A stretch of 64,000 bases of DNA from contig NZ_LT835161.1 of assembly GCF_900169715.1 (NCBI RefSeq), positions 1,355,590 to 1,419,589 of the forward strand, read 5' to 3'. Source of the DNA: Kocuria massiliensis. Lineage in GTDB: Bacteria > Actinomycetota > Actinomycetes > Actinomycetales > Micrococcaceae. The notes under the pieces are model-generated. The model ran no database searches. It saw nothing but the letters and a program-made list of their open reading frames with translations, and was not told where the DNA came from. The position numbers and the translations under genes are program-made. Of this stretch, positions 27,546 through 36,824 are shown piece by piece; position 1 is the stretch's first letter, and each line of letters begins with the position of its first letter.

Positions 27546-28265
27546 TTAGCTGTGGTTGAACAGTGAATCGTCAGATTCGTTTGGTGCCGACGAGACGTCC
27601 TCGGACGCGAGGACCTCCAAGTTGGAGGGCGTCAGCAAGAACACCTGCTCGGTCACACGTTCAATGCTGCCGTTCAGAGCGAACGTCAGTCCCGACGAAA
27701 AATCTACCAGTCGCTTTGCCTCAGCAACGTCCATATCCGTGACGTTCATGATCACGGGAATGTTGTTCCGGAAGGATTCGCCGATCACCTTCGCGTCGTT
27801 GTAGGAGCGCGGGTGAATGGTGGTAATGCGTCGCAATTCGTTTTCGCTTTCGGTTTGTGCCGCAGCACGGTTAATCGGGGTCACGGGAGCGCGGTACTCA
27901 TCTTCCGCATCCGTCGCTTCCTGGCTGTTACGCCGGGAAGTAGTCGTTTGAGCAGCATCGGCTCGACGCACGGCCGAGGAGGACGAACGAGATTCGCGGC
28001 GAGGCTGAGAGCGTCGCTCCACGGGACGACGCTCGTCCTGATCGTCAAGCTCGTACTCATAGTCTTCGTGCTGTTCGACTCGGGGGCGAGTCGCCAGTGC
28101 CGTGGAGCCTTCGATGGATTCGCGCGGGGCACGCTCCATCGAATCGGCATACGACTGTTCATTTGCTTCCGGCTCAACCCGACGCCGTTGCGCCGCGGGC
28201 TGGGCCTCGTACCCGTCGTCGGCGAGGCCAAGAAAGACCATCGCCTGGCGCAGTGTTCCGGCCAT
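27546..28265 (-). CDS. sepF: Cell division protein SepF
   Basis: 239 residues. Membrane-binding N terminus ([18 protein letters not shown]), a long charged Arg/Glu/Ser linker (about 25-150) and a C-terminal SepF domain (about 150-232) with [17 protein letters not shown] and [18 protein letters not shown]. It anchors FtsZ to the membrane in Actinobacteria, which lack FtsA, by binding the FtsZ C-terminal peptide (present in this window's FtsZ). The start at 28265 is fixed by GAGGAG; an upstream in-frame start at 28328 lacks one. Confidence 0.95.
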   Translation of the reverse strand: MAGTLRQAMVFLGLADDGYEAQPAAQRRRVEPEANEQSYADSMERAPRESIEGSTALATRPRVEQHEDYEYELDDQDERRPVERRSQPRRESRSSSSAVRRADAAQTTTSRRNSQEATDAEDEYRAPVTPINRAAAQTESENELRRITTIHPRSYNDAKVIGESFRNNIPVIMNVTDMDVAEAKRLVDFSSGLTFALNGSIERVTEQVFLLTPSNLEVLASEDVSSAPNESDDSLFNHS

Positions 28266-28374
28266 GTGAACTCCTCGAGAATCGTTCGTTAAACGGGCGC
28301 TACCCGCCAATGGGACCATTATTCCCACTGACTAGGGAAATCAGGTGGGTCAACACGCCACAATCGGGGAATCA

Positions 28375-29187
28375 TCACGCGTTATTGCGTGGTCGATTCC
28401 CCATGATGGCACTTCCAACTCGGACGCTGGTCGATCCCCATCGTATCGCTTCAGCCATATCACCGCTCATACCGGCAGAGATCTTCCAGGCATCGGGATG
28501 GCTTTCCATCAGACGACGGCTGAGCGTGTGAAGCTTCTCAAAGGCACGATCGGGTTCAGCACCAAGCGGTGCTACGGCCATTAGCCCACCGAGCTTCAGG
28601 CCATCTGCCTCGGAAATGAGATCGGCCAGGTGCTCGATGTCCTGGGGATCCGCTCCTCCCCGGGCCCCCTGTGCAGCCTCTCCGGGAGTTACCTTCGCGT
28701 CGTCCAAGCCCACCTGGATGAAACATTCCAGGCCACCATGACTCGCCGCCGCCGGCTCAGAGGCTTCGCCAGCTTCAGCGCGAGAAATCGCCGCGGAATA
28801 GGCTTTGCTCAATGCTTTGACGATCGAGGCCCGATCAACAGATTGGACGCTCGTCGCGTATCGGACCACTGATTTGGCCTTATTCGACTGCAATTGACCG
28901 ATGTAATGCCATGACACCGGCTCATCGATAAATGGGCTGAGGTCATGTGCCTTCTGCGAGGCTTCCTGGTCGCGATTCTCTCCGTAGGTGCGAATTCCGA
29001 GGTCGTACAGGGCCTTGACGTCAGAGGCGGGAAAAAACTTGGTGACGGTTATTAATTCGACGCCGACGTGAGGATCCCTCACATCGGCCGGCGTCATCGC
29101 GGCCATCTGCTCAATATCTTTCAGGACGCGCTCATGTCGCACGGACAATTCTCGTGCCCGCTCCGCCTCATACTCGATTGCCGTCAT
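28375..29187 (-). CDS. YggS/PROSC-type PLP homeostasis protein
   Basis: 270 residues. PLP-binding alanine-racemase-like barrel without known catalysis, thought to balance pyridoxal phosphate. PLP lysine in TVTKFFP, then GENR, WHYIGQLQSNKAK, SAGMSGDMAEAI and the phosphate-binding STSVRVGSAIMG. There is a slightly long loop rich in Ala/Gly around residues 135-170. Its start overlaps the pgeF stop by four bases. About 109 bases separate it from sepF. Confidence 0.92.
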   Translation of the reverse strand: MTAIEYEAERARELSVRHERVLKDIEQMAAMTPADVRDPHVGVELITVTKFFPASDVKALYDLGIRTYGENRDQEASQKAHDLSPFIDEPVSWHYIGQLQSNKAKSVVRYATSVQSVDRASIVKALSKAYSAAISRAEAGEASEPAAASHGGLECFIQVGLDDAKVTPGEAAQGARGGADPQDIEHLADLISEADGLKLGGLMAVAPLGAEPDRAFEKLHTLSRRLMESHPDAWKISAGMSGDMAEAIRWGSTSVRVGSAIMGNRPRNNA

Positions 29188-30008
29188 GTCAGTACATCTC
29201 CTTCGTCGGTCATCGATTCAGTCCGTGAGGACGCTGATTGATGACCCCGCCGCCACACGAGACCGGCGATCCTCCCTTGTCCAGGTGCTCGCCGATGCGA
29301 AAAAAGGTCGTCCTGTTCAAAGGTGCATTCGTTGATGACTTTGCGGTGAACCTCCACGCCGAGGCTCCGCAGTTGCTTTTCGGCGGCAGCTGGAAGATCG
29401 AGACCAGGGCTACCCCAGCGTGTATTAACGGCGATACCCGGAAGCTTGGCCTCGGCCTCGTTCGCCATGTCCGGAGGCACCTCATAGCACCGTCCACAAA
29501 TCGACGGCCCTATCCAGGCTTGCAGATCAGTTCCTCCAGCGGCACGAAGGGATTCGATGGCATTCGGCAAGACTCCGTGAAGGAGCCCTTGACGCCCAGC
29601 ATGGGCCACCGCATAGATCAGGGGATTCGACGACGTCACAATCACCGGAAGACAGTCGGCCGTCATGATGGCCAGGGGGCGCCCGTGCGTCGTCAACGCC
29701 GCGTCGGCCACAGGTGCCAAGGCGCGCTCTTCCTCCGCAGAAGAGCTCAAGGGAATGAGCGGGGCTTCGTCGGCAAGTGCGACGTCCGTCCCATGCACCT
29801 GCTCCAAAAACAACAAGCTACCCGGATCGAGGCCGATTCCACGTTCGATGCGTCGTCGGTGCTCCTGAGGGTCCGCCGTTCCAAGCACGTGCAAACCGAG
29901 GTTTCCGGTAGCAGATGCGGTAAAAGCGATCGACACCCCCGACGAGAGGTCCGCTCTATGCCTCAGATGAACACGCGTATCGCTTGTCGATCCTCCACCC
30001 TCGTGCAT
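29184..30008 (-). CDS. pgeF: Peptidoglycan editing factor PgeF (YfiH/LACC1 family)
   Basis: 274 residues from the ATG at 30008. The family contains multicopper-oxidase-like fold proteins that act on purine nucleosides and, in E. coli, prevent L-Ser misincorporation into wall precursors. Metal-site motifs: LEQVHG, MTADCLPV, VAHAGRQG and GPSICGRCYEVP. The frame stays open up to 30149, but that part runs through a strong terminator hairpin, so a start there is unlikely. The exact start between about 30020 and 29950 is uncertain; no clear ribosome site is seen. Confidence 0.85.
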   Translation of the reverse strand: MHEGGGSTSDTRVHLRHRADLSSGVSIAFTASATGNLGLHVLGTADPQEHRRRIERGIGLDPGSLLFLEQVHGTDVALADEAPLIPLSSSAEEERALAPVADAALTTHGRPLAIMTADCLPVIVTSSNPLIYAVAHAGRQGLLHGVLPNAIESLRAAGGTDLQAWIGPSICGRCYEVPPDMANEAEAKLPGIAVNTRWGSPGLDLPAAAEKQLRSLGVEVHRKVINECTFEQDDLFSHRRAPGQGRIAGLVWRRGHQSASSRTESMTDEGDVLT

Positions 30009-30107
30009 TGCACCGTCCACCGCCTCGAAATCGGCCCCTTCTATGAGCCTGATGGCAAAACTACTTACGGGGCATAACGCCCCCACGTACGCGCCGTGGA
30101 TGAGATG

Positions 30108-30142
30108 CGACGGGCGGGACGGCCTAGCCGTCCCGCCCGTCG
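30108..30142 (-). terminator. Strong hairpin after ftsZ
   Basis: A perfect 16-bp G/C-rich stem (30108-30123 with 30127-30142) with a three-base loop, 25 bases after the ftsZ stop. It probably ends the dcw transcript and separates pgeF-yggS-sepF from ftsZ. Confidence 0.8.
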
Positions 30143-30167
30143 GCTTCACACGCGCGTTTTCAGTTGG

Positions 30168-31424
30168 TTACTTCAGGAAGTCAGGAACGTCCAGCGAATC
30201 CTTACCGGATTTCTTGGCGCCCGACTCCCCGTTCGGATCAACGGCCGGGGGCAGATCAACGTCGAACCCGGCGTTCGCCGGAACGTCCGAGTCATCCTGC
30301 CACTGCGAGGAGCTACCACCGGAGAATGAGGAGTTCCCGGAATAGCTGTTGCCGCCGCGCTGCGGGTTGCTGGCAACCTTGGCCGGCTGCGAAGATCCGC
30401 CGCCGTAGGTCTGCTGCGTGCGCTGCGCCTGGTTGGCCGCCGCATTGTTGTTATTGCTGTTCGTCTCGGGGTTCAGGGAATCGAATCCCGCGGCAATCAC
30501 GGTGACCCGCGCTTCATCGCCCAGGGCGTCGTCGATCACGGCGCCGAAGATGATGTTGGCATCGGGGTGAGCCACTTCCTGAACCAACCGAGCGGCTTCG
30601 TTGATCTCGAACAAGCCAAGATCCGAGCCGCCCTGGATGGACAGCAGGACTCCGTGGGCACCGTCGATGGATGCCTCGAGAAGCGGTGATGCGATGGCAA
30701 GCTCCGCAGCCTTGACGGCACGGTCCTCTCCCTGCGCCGAACCAATTCCCATGAGAGCCGATCCCGCGCCCTGCATCACGGACTTGACGTCGGCGAAGTC
30801 CAAGTTGATGAGGCCCGGGGTGGTGATGAGGTCGGTAATTCCCTGAACACCGGAGAGCAAGACCTGGTCCGCAGACTTGAATGCGTCGAGCATCGACACA
30901 TTGCGGTCCGAGATGGAGAGCAAGCGGTCATTCGGGATCACGATCAAGGTGTCGACCTCGTCGCGCAGAGACTCGATGCCGGTTTCGGCCTGGTTCGAAC
31001 GACGGCGTCCCTCGAAGGTGAACGGGCGAGTCACAACGCCGATAGTCAAAGCACCGAGCGAGCGAGCGATACGGGCCACGACGGGTGCGCCACCGGTACC
31101 GGTTCCGCCACCCTCGCCGGCGGTCACGAAGACCATGTCGGCGCCCTTCAGGACTTCCTCGATCTCTTCTTCGTGATCTTCGGCGGCCTGACGACCAACT
31201 TCGGGGTTCGCACCGGCACCAAGTCCGCGAGTCATCTCGCGACCCACATCCAGCTTGACGTCGGCATCCGACATCAGCAACGCCTGAGCGTCGGTGTTAA
31301 TGGCAATAAATTCGACGCCGCGAAGGCCGACTTCGATCATGCGGTTGACCGCGTTGACGCCGCCGCCGCCGATGCCGACGACCTTAATGACGGCGAGGTA
31401 ATTCTGGGGAGTTGTAACGTCCAT
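30168..31424 (-). CDS. ftsZ: Cell division GTPase FtsZ
   Basis: 418 residues. Tubulin-like protein forming the division ring. The tubulin signature [10 protein letters not shown] is at 103-112, the GTP-binding [10 protein letters not shown] near residue 17, and the catalytic T7-loop aspartates in NLDFADVK. The C-terminal domain is followed by a Ser/Asn/Gly/Gln-rich linker and the conserved tail DVPDFLK, the binding site for SepF and FtsW. The start at 31424 is set by GAGGAAA and homology; an in-frame start at 31457 is unlike the family. It is preceded by a 253-base non-coding region carrying a duplicated element. Confidence 0.97.
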   Translation of the reverse strand: MDVTTPQNYLAVIKVVGIGGGGVNAVNRMIEVGLRGVEFIAINTDAQALLMSDADVKLDVGREMTRGLGAGANPEVGRQAAEDHEEEIEEVLKGADMVFVTAGEGGGTGTGGAPVVARIARSLGALTIGVVTRPFTFEGRRRSNQAETGIESLRDEVDTLIVIPNDRLLSISDRNVSMLDAFKSADQVLLSGVQGITDLITTPGLINLDFADVKSVMQGAGSALMGIGSAQGEDRAVKAAELAIASPLLEASIDGAHGVLLSIQGGSDLGLFEINEAARLVQEVAHPDANIIFGAVIDDALGDEARVTVIAAGFDSLNPETNSNNNNAAANQAQRTQQTYGGGSSQPAKVASNPQRGGNSYSGNSSFSGGSSSQWQDDSDVPANAGFDVDLPPAVDPNGESGAKKSGKDSLDVPDFLK

Positions 31425-31475
31425 GGGTTTCCTCGTTTGAGCGTGTGAAGCCAACATTCCGGAACCCGAGTCCTG

Positions 31476-31498
31476 AACCTAAGATTGAAGGTTTAGAT
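31476..31498. repeat. ftsZ upstream element, copy 1
   Basis: AACCTA-agattg-AAGGTT followed by TAGAT: imperfect 6-bp inverted arms with a 6-base spacer. It is the proximal copy, about 50 bases before the ftsZ start codon, and its last 11 bases are identical to copy 2. Confidence 0.6.
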
Positions 31499-31634
31499 TA
31501 TGGACCGGATTTCGACTATCAGCCGGTTCCTATACCGCACCTAGAGTATCAATCACCGGTAGGCGTGTCGCACCGATTCGGCGTTTCGCGCCTAAGAATT
31601 TCCGGGAAATCTCCTCAGTTTGATGGTGATATTC

Positions 31635-31657
31635 AACCTTGACGTTAAGGTTTAGAT
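31635..31657. repeat. ftsZ upstream element, copy 2
   Basis: AACCTT-gacgtt-AAGGTT followed by TAGAT: perfect 6-bp inverted arms with a 6-base spacer, 159 bases from copy 1, just after the ftsQ stop. The arm and spacer geometry fits a MerR-type operator; the MerR-family regulator FtsR acts at ftsZ in corynebacteria (inference). Confidence 0.6.
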
Positions 31658-31677
31658 CACCGAGGACGCGCGATGCG

Positions 31678-32892
31678 TTACTTGGTGACCGGGTGATCAG
31701 GACTCGAAACGTCGTAAACCGACGCGCCACCTTGATCCTTGAGGGCCTTGACCAGGCTATTCAATACTTGAGCCTTAAATTCGCTCTGGTCGCTGGTCCC
31801 CCAAATCACTTGTGAGCCGTCCTTCATGTCCAAACGAATATTGGACGGGGAATCAGCCTCAACCTTGTTCAGCTGAGACAACAAGGACTGCGGAAGAGTC
31901 TGCAACGCCGCCACCGCCGAGGTGAAGGATTCGCTCTTGACCGCATCCGGACCGCCATCCAACAAGGGCACGCCGGCTTCATTCACCGACTTCTTCGAGC
32001 CCACAGCGACGCCGTTTTTATCCACCAGGATGTATTGGTCACCGGACTTCACGGTTGCCACAGGAATTCGCTCGTGAACGGTAACTTCCAAGTCGTGGGG
32101 CGGCTTCGCTTCGATGCTGACGCCTTCGACGACGACGTCGTTACCGATCATGCCCTGAACCTCGTCCGAGCTGATGCGCGTCAACGGCCGTCCCTTGAGG
32201 GGATCGAGGGCCTTTTGCACCTTTGCTTGGTCGGAAAGGTTTGCCCCTTTGATCGTGATGTTGTGGACCGCCAACAAGGGCGAATAGAACACCACGCCGA
32301 AAAACAAAAGGGCCGCCAGGAGTAGCACCCCGATACCAGCGATCCAGCGGGTTCGTCGGGGCAGCTTCCCCCACCAACGCGCGCTTCTCTGGCGATTTTG
32401 GGCACCTCGCGAGGGCTGGTTGCCCTGCCTCTTCCGGCGCCGGTCCTCCGCCTGAGGGAAGCTCAGGATATTATCCGGACGCTCTTCGGCCCCAGTCTCA
32501 GTGGGCTTCGAGGACGGTTCCGGGCGGTCGTCCTGCGCAGTCCTTCCGGGCTGCTCCTCCGGCACACGTTCGACCCGAACCTTAGCTTCGTCATTGACGC
32601 GCACTGCGGCAGGGCGGTGTTCGTCGACTCGCTGGGTGCTCCCGATGGCTTCGATGCGTTGTCCTCGGGTACCGGCGTCGCCCCGAGCCGTCGCTTCGGC
32701 CAACTGATCGCGGGGGTTACGTGGCGCTCGGTTCGGCCGTTCGGAGTCTTCCGTGGTCGAGACCCTGGGCGCTTCGCCCGAGGAAGAGACATCCGCAGGA
32801 CGCACAGAACCGGTCGTCGCGTCTTCTCCTTGCTTCGACGACGAAGGCTGCTCCTGGTGACGGGGCATGCGTGGACGATGGAGTGGACTCAT
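31678..32892 (-). CDS. ftsQ: Cell division protein FtsQ
   Basis: 404 residues. A long, polar, probably disordered cytoplasmic part of about 190 residues (rich in Glu/Arg/Pro/Ser), one membrane helix (about 197-220), then a POTRA domain (VHNITIKGANLSDQAKV) and the FtsQ beta-domain. It links FtsL/FtsB and the septal synthase. The cytoplasmic part is much longer than in E. coli FtsQ. It overlaps murC by four bases (ATGA). Confidence 0.93.
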   Translation of the reverse strand: MSPLHRPRMPRHQEQPSSSKQGEDATTGSVRPADVSSSGEAPRVSTTEDSERPNRAPRNPRDQLAEATARGDAGTRGQRIEAIGSTQRVDEHRPAAVRVNDEAKVRVERVPEEQPGRTAQDDRPEPSSKPTETGAEERPDNILSFPQAEDRRRKRQGNQPSRGAQNRQRSARWWGKLPRRTRWIAGIGVLLLAALLFFGVVFYSPLLAVHNITIKGANLSDQAKVQKALDPLKGRPLTRISSDEVQGMIGNDVVVEGVSIEAKPPHDLEVTVHERIPVATVKSGDQYILVDKNGVAVGSKKSVNEAGVPLLDGGPDAVKSESFTSAVAALQTLPQSLLSQLNKVEADSPSNIRLDMKDGSQVIWGTSDQSEFKAQVLNSLVKALKDQGGASVYDVSSPDHPVTK

Positions 32893-34388
32893 GCCAAATC
32901 CCGGGCGTTGACGGGCCCTTCCTCACGCAGCTCGTTCAAGACGATCTCGCCGTACGTTGTGACGTCGCCGGCGCCGATCGTCATGACGATATCTCCATCA
33001 TTCGCCGACGAAGCAATCTGCTGGGCTGCTTCCTCGGGGCTCGCGGCGTACCGCACCTCGGTGAACCCGGCGTCTGTGATCAGGTGGCTGGTCACGCCGG
33101 CCATCGGTTCCTCGCGAGCGGGGAAGATGTCGACCACATAGGCACGGTCCGCCAACGAGAGGGCCTCAGCAAATTCTCGGGCAAATTCCTGAGTTCGCGA
33201 GAAGAGATGCGGTTGGAAAATCGCGTAAACGGTGTGCCCATCGGCAACGGTACGAGCGGCTTCTAGCGCTGCGGCCACCTCGGTTGGGTGGTGGGCGTAG
33301 TCGTCGTACACGGAGATTCCGCGCTCACGACCTCGCAACTCAAATCGGCGAGCAGAACCGGTGAATGCGGACAACGCTTGAGCCGCCCGATCCATATCGA
33401 ATCCGGCGTACAGAGCACAGCACAGGGCTGCTGCCGCATTCCGAACGTTATGCGCGCCAGGGACCGAAAGCCTCAGCCGCGTGGACCCCGAGTGGGAGTT
33501 CCCCCTCAGATCTACGTCCCAGGTCACCTCGGCGGTACTGGTCGTACCTTCCCCGTTGATGTCGCGAATCACGACGTCGGCACCGTCCGTGGTGCCATAG
33601 GTCAACACAGTTCCGCCCCGGCTCCGGTGCCCCGTCGCCAGACGCCGTGCGCCGGGGTCATCCCAGCAGGCCACCAAGACCCCGGGGTCGGCCAGGGAAT
33701 CAACAAATTGATCGAAGGCATCGGTGACAGCCTCGGAGCTTCCATAGAAGTCCAGGTGGTCAGGCTCGACGTTGGTCACGACGGCGATAGTCGGCCTGTA
33801 CTTGACAAAGGAGCCATCCGATTCATCGGCTTCGGCGATGAACCATGAGTCAGGTCCCGTCGCGCCAAGGGCCGCGTTGGACCCCAGAGCCGCAATCCGG
33901 GCTCCTACAGCGAATGACGGCTGCGCTCCCACGCCGTCGTACATGACCGAAATCATGGAGCTCGTGGTGGTCTTGCCGTGCGTTCCGGCGACAGCCACCG
34001 ATTGCGACTGGTCCATCGAGGCGGCTAGGGCATCCGACCTGTGCACTACCCGTAATCCTGCGGCCCGGGCTGCGGCGAGTTCCGGGTTCGTCGGCTTAAT
34101 GGCTGTGGAGACGACAACGGTGTCCACGTTCTCGACATTCGAGGCGTCCTGCGGAATATGGACCGTGGCGCCCTTCGCCCGGAGGACGTCGAGCGCGGCG
34201 TTGTCCTTCATATCGGATCCGCTCACCGAAAGCCCATGAGCCAACATCAAATCGGCAATCGCCGACATTCCCGTTCCGCCCATGCCAATGAAGTGGATGC
34301 GTCCGAGCTCGCCCAGCGAGGGCCGCTCCGGAAACGGCGGATACATGAAGTCCGGCAGCAATTTCGAGTTCTCGTGCTGTGCATTCAT
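32889..34388 (-). CDS. murC: UDP-N-acetylmuramate-L-alanine ligase MurC
   Basis: 499 residues. Adds L-Ala to UDP-MurNAc, the first peptide step of wall precursor synthesis. Rossmann-like IHFIGMGGTGMSAIA at the start, ATP-binding AGTHGKTTTSSM, EADESDGSF, TNVEPDHLDFYG and DDYAHHPTE. Starts four bases after the murG stop and overlaps ftsQ downstream. Confidence 0.96.
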   Translation of the reverse strand: MNAQHENSKLLPDFMYPPFPERPSLGELGRIHFIGMGGTGMSAIADLMLAHGLSVSGSDMKDNAALDVLRAKGATVHIPQDASNVENVDTVVVSTAIKPTNPELAAARAAGLRVVHRSDALAASMDQSQSVAVAGTHGKTTTSSMISVMYDGVGAQPSFAVGARIAALGSNAALGATGPDSWFIAEADESDGSFVKYRPTIAVVTNVEPDHLDFYGSSEAVTDAFDQFVDSLADPGVLVACWDDPGARRLATGHRSRGGTVLTYGTTDGADVVIRDINGEGTTSTAEVTWDVDLRGNSHSGSTRLRLSVPGAHNVRNAAAALCCALYAGFDMDRAAQALSAFTGSARRFELRGRERGISVYDDYAHHPTEVAAALEAARTVADGHTVYAIFQPHLFSRTQEFAREFAEALSLADRAYVVDIFPAREEPMAGVTSHLITDAGFTEVRYAASPEEAAQQIASSANDGDIVMTIGAGDVTTYGEIVLNELREEGPVNARDLA

Positions 34389-34392
34389 GGGA

Positions 34393-35508
34393 TTAGTGGT
34401 TCCCTCCCTGGCTTGCGGCGTCGTCGATCAGCTCTGCCATCTGCTGCGCCGCGTCGCGAATGCCATGACGGTATCCGTTCCGGGACATCTCTGTGAGGCG
34501 TTCCGAGTTCGTGACGACGGGCAAGACCGAGGACACAAACCAATCGGCGTTGAATTTCTTGTCCTCGACGAGCAGGGCGGCGTCTGAGTCCACCAGACCG
34601 GCAGCGTTCAACGCTTGTTCGCCGTTCCCGATCGGGAGCGGCACAAAGACCGCCGGACAGCCAACGGCGGCGACTTCGCTCACGGTGGCTGCGCCGGATC
34701 GAGCGATCAACAGGTCGCACGCCGAATACACCTTTTCCATGCCGTTCACGAATTCGACCTGGTGGTATCCGGGGGCGTTGAGCAAGGAACCGTCATCGTC
34801 CAGCAGCTGCTTACCTCGACCGGTGATGTGCAACATTTGGACGCCCGATTCAACCCATTCCCGACGACGCAGAACCTCGGCGATCGTCCGATTCATGTTC
34901 TGTGCGCCCAAAGAACCGCCCGTCACGATGATGGTCGGCACCCCGTCCTGTAGGGCGAGCAGCTGGCGTGATCCGGACCGTTCGGCGGCACGGTCGCACT
35001 CAGCGATGCGACGGCTCATCGGCATGCCGACGTGACGTCCTCCGGCAATCGGCGTCCCCTCGAAGGCCGTCGCCACGACAACGGCCTTCTTGGCCCCGAC
35101 CTTATTGGCCAGTCCCGGACGTTGGTTGGCCTCGTGGATCACCACGGGTACGTTCTCGCGGGCCGCCGCAAGGTACATGGGCGTGCACACATACCCACCA
35201 ACACCTACGAGCACATCGGCCTCGGCGCGGCGCAATATTTCCTGGCCTTGACGAACCGCGCGACGCATCCGTAGAGGGAGTTTCAGCAAATCAAGACTGG
35301 GTTTGCGGGGCATGGGCACCCGGTCCACAAATTCGAGGTCGTAACCAGCCTCGGGGACCAGCCTGGTCTCCATACCTGTCTTGGTGCCCACGGCCACGAT
35401 TTTTGCCTCAGGGTGCCGTTCGCGCACGGCGTCCGCAATGGCCAGTAACGGGGAAATGTGCCCCGCTGTCCCACCTCCGGCAACGACGACGGACAGAGGC
35501 TGGGTCAT
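34393..35508 (-). CDS. murG: UDP-GlcNAc:lipid I GlcNAc-transferase MurG
   Basis: 371 residues. Converts lipid I to lipid II on the inner face of the membrane. GGGTAGHISPLLAIA is the glycine-rich acceptor loop, VGVGGYVCTP and HEANQRPGLAN follow, and TGGSLGAQNMN plus ARSGAATVSEVAAVGCPAVFVPLP are the UDP-GlcNAc-binding half. Fifty-three bases separate it from ftsW, an unusually loose junction for this cluster. Confidence 0.96.
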   Translation of the reverse strand: MTQPLSVVVAGGGTAGHISPLLAIADAVRERHPEAKIVAVGTKTGMETRLVPEAGYDLEFVDRVPMPRKPSLDLLKLPLRMRRAVRQGQEILRRAEADVLVGVGGYVCTPMYLAAARENVPVVIHEANQRPGLANKVGAKKAVVVATAFEGTPIAGGRHVGMPMSRRIAECDRAAERSGSRQLLALQDGVPTIIVTGGSLGAQNMNRTIAEVLRRREWVESGVQMLHITGRGKQLLDDDGSLLNAPGYHQVEFVNGMEKVYSACDLLIARSGAATVSEVAAVGCPAVFVPLPIGNGEQALNAAGLVDSDAALLVEDKKFNADWFVSSVLPVVTNSERLTEMSRNGYRHGIRDAAQQMAELIDDAASQGGNH

Positions 35509-35561
35509 GGTCGAATCTCCCTTGGTCGGTAGTGGTGGTCTTCGCAGAGCGAGATCGGTGT

Positions 35562-36824
35562 CTAGTCTACGTCCGCGCGATGCTTATCGAGGGACGCCAG
35601 ACTGATCGCGGGATGGGTCGGGGATTTTGTCAGGGCCATCCCGAAACCGGCCGCAAAGAGGGAGACCGTCAAGGACGTGCCTCCGTAGGAGACGAACGGC
35701 AACGGAATACCGATCACGGGCAAGAGACCCGTCACCATACCAATGTTGACGAAGGCTTCCCCGACGAACCAGGCCATCAGGGCTGCCGCAGACAAGCGCA
35801 CGAAACGGTCGCTCGAGCGAAGGATCACCCGGGCCAGGCACAGCGCCATGACGGCAAAGAGGGCCACCACGATGCACGTCCCAATGAATCCCAGCTCTTC
35901 ACCGAGAATCGCGACAATGAAGTCGTTGTGCGCCTCGGGAAGATAGTTGTATTTCTGGCGCGACTCCCCCAGGCCCTGCCCCCACCACGAACCCGTAGCA
36001 AGTGCCGCCAACCCTGAATTGGACTGAAAGCATTCCTGTCCGTCGACGCACTGGGAGGGGAAGAGCCACGACGTGACACGGCTCAGGCGGTGCGGGGCGG
36101 ATACGACCACCAAGACCGCGATAAGCAATGCACCCAGAATCGATCGCGTGAAAATTTTCATCGGCGCACGTGCGAACCACAAGGCGCTCGCGTAGATCAG
36201 CACAAAGACGATGCAGGTACCGGCATCGCCACCGATAATCACCAGCCCACTGACCGCAATGAATCCCAGCGACGACGGCAAAAGCGCGGCGTGTGCACTG
36301 GTCGCGACCCGCGTGGACCGAGCTAGGGACCATACGACCCATAGCATGAGCGAGAATTTAGCGATTTCCGACGGCTGGAACGACAGCGGACCAAGGGCGA
36401 TCCAGTTCCGGTTACCGTTGACTTCCTTACCCAGGGGCGAGAGCACCAAGAGAAGCAAGACCAGCGAAACCCCCATCAGCCAGTACACCAGCCGACGATT
36501 TTTCCAGAAGGACAGCTTGATCCGCGCCGCGACGAACATCGCGATGATCCCGATAAAGGCGAAAATACCCTGCCTGATAAAGAGGCTATACGGCGATTGT
36601 CCCTGAGCAATCTGCTCGACGGACGAAGCGGACAGCACCATCATGCACCCCAGCACCGTGAGGCCCAGAGCCGATACGGCGATGCCGATCGCCGCGCTAT
36701 TCATCGATCCCGTGGCGACCCACCGATATAACGGCCGCGAAACATAGCGGTATCCGTCGGCGATCTTGGTCCACAAAGTGTCGCGGCGTGGCTTTCTCGG
36801 GCGCTCCGGTGCTGCTGTGCTCAT
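35562..36824 (-). CDS. ftsW: Septal peptidoglycan polymerase FtsW
   Basis: 420 residues with about ten membrane helices. SEDS-family glycosyltransferase that works with FtsI. Visible SEDS features: NRNWIALGPLSFQPSEIAK, the large periplasmic loop with PEAHNDFIVAILGEELGF, and GIPLPFVSYGG. There is a charged cytoplasmic N terminus of about 45 residues. It overlaps murD by four bases. Confidence 0.95.
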   Translation of the reverse strand: MSTAAPERPRKPRRDTLWTKIADGYRYVSRPLYRWVATGSMNSAAIGIAVSALGLTVLGCMMVLSASSVEQIAQGQSPYSLFIRQGIFAFIGIIAMFVAARIKLSFWKNRRLVYWLMGVSLVLLLLVLSPLGKEVNGNRNWIALGPLSFQPSEIAKFSLMLWVVWSLARSTRVATSAHAALLPSSLGFIAVSGLVIIGGDAGTCIVFVLIYASALWFARAPMKIFTRSILGALLIAVLVVVSAPHRLSRVTSWLFPSQCVDGQECFQSNSGLAALATGSWWGQGLGESRQKYNYLPEAHNDFIVAILGEELGFIGTCIVVALFAVMALCLARVILRSSDRFVRLSAAALMAWFVGEAFVNIGMVTGLLPVIGIPLPFVSYGGTSLTVSLFAAGFGMALTKSPTHPAISLASLDKHRADVD

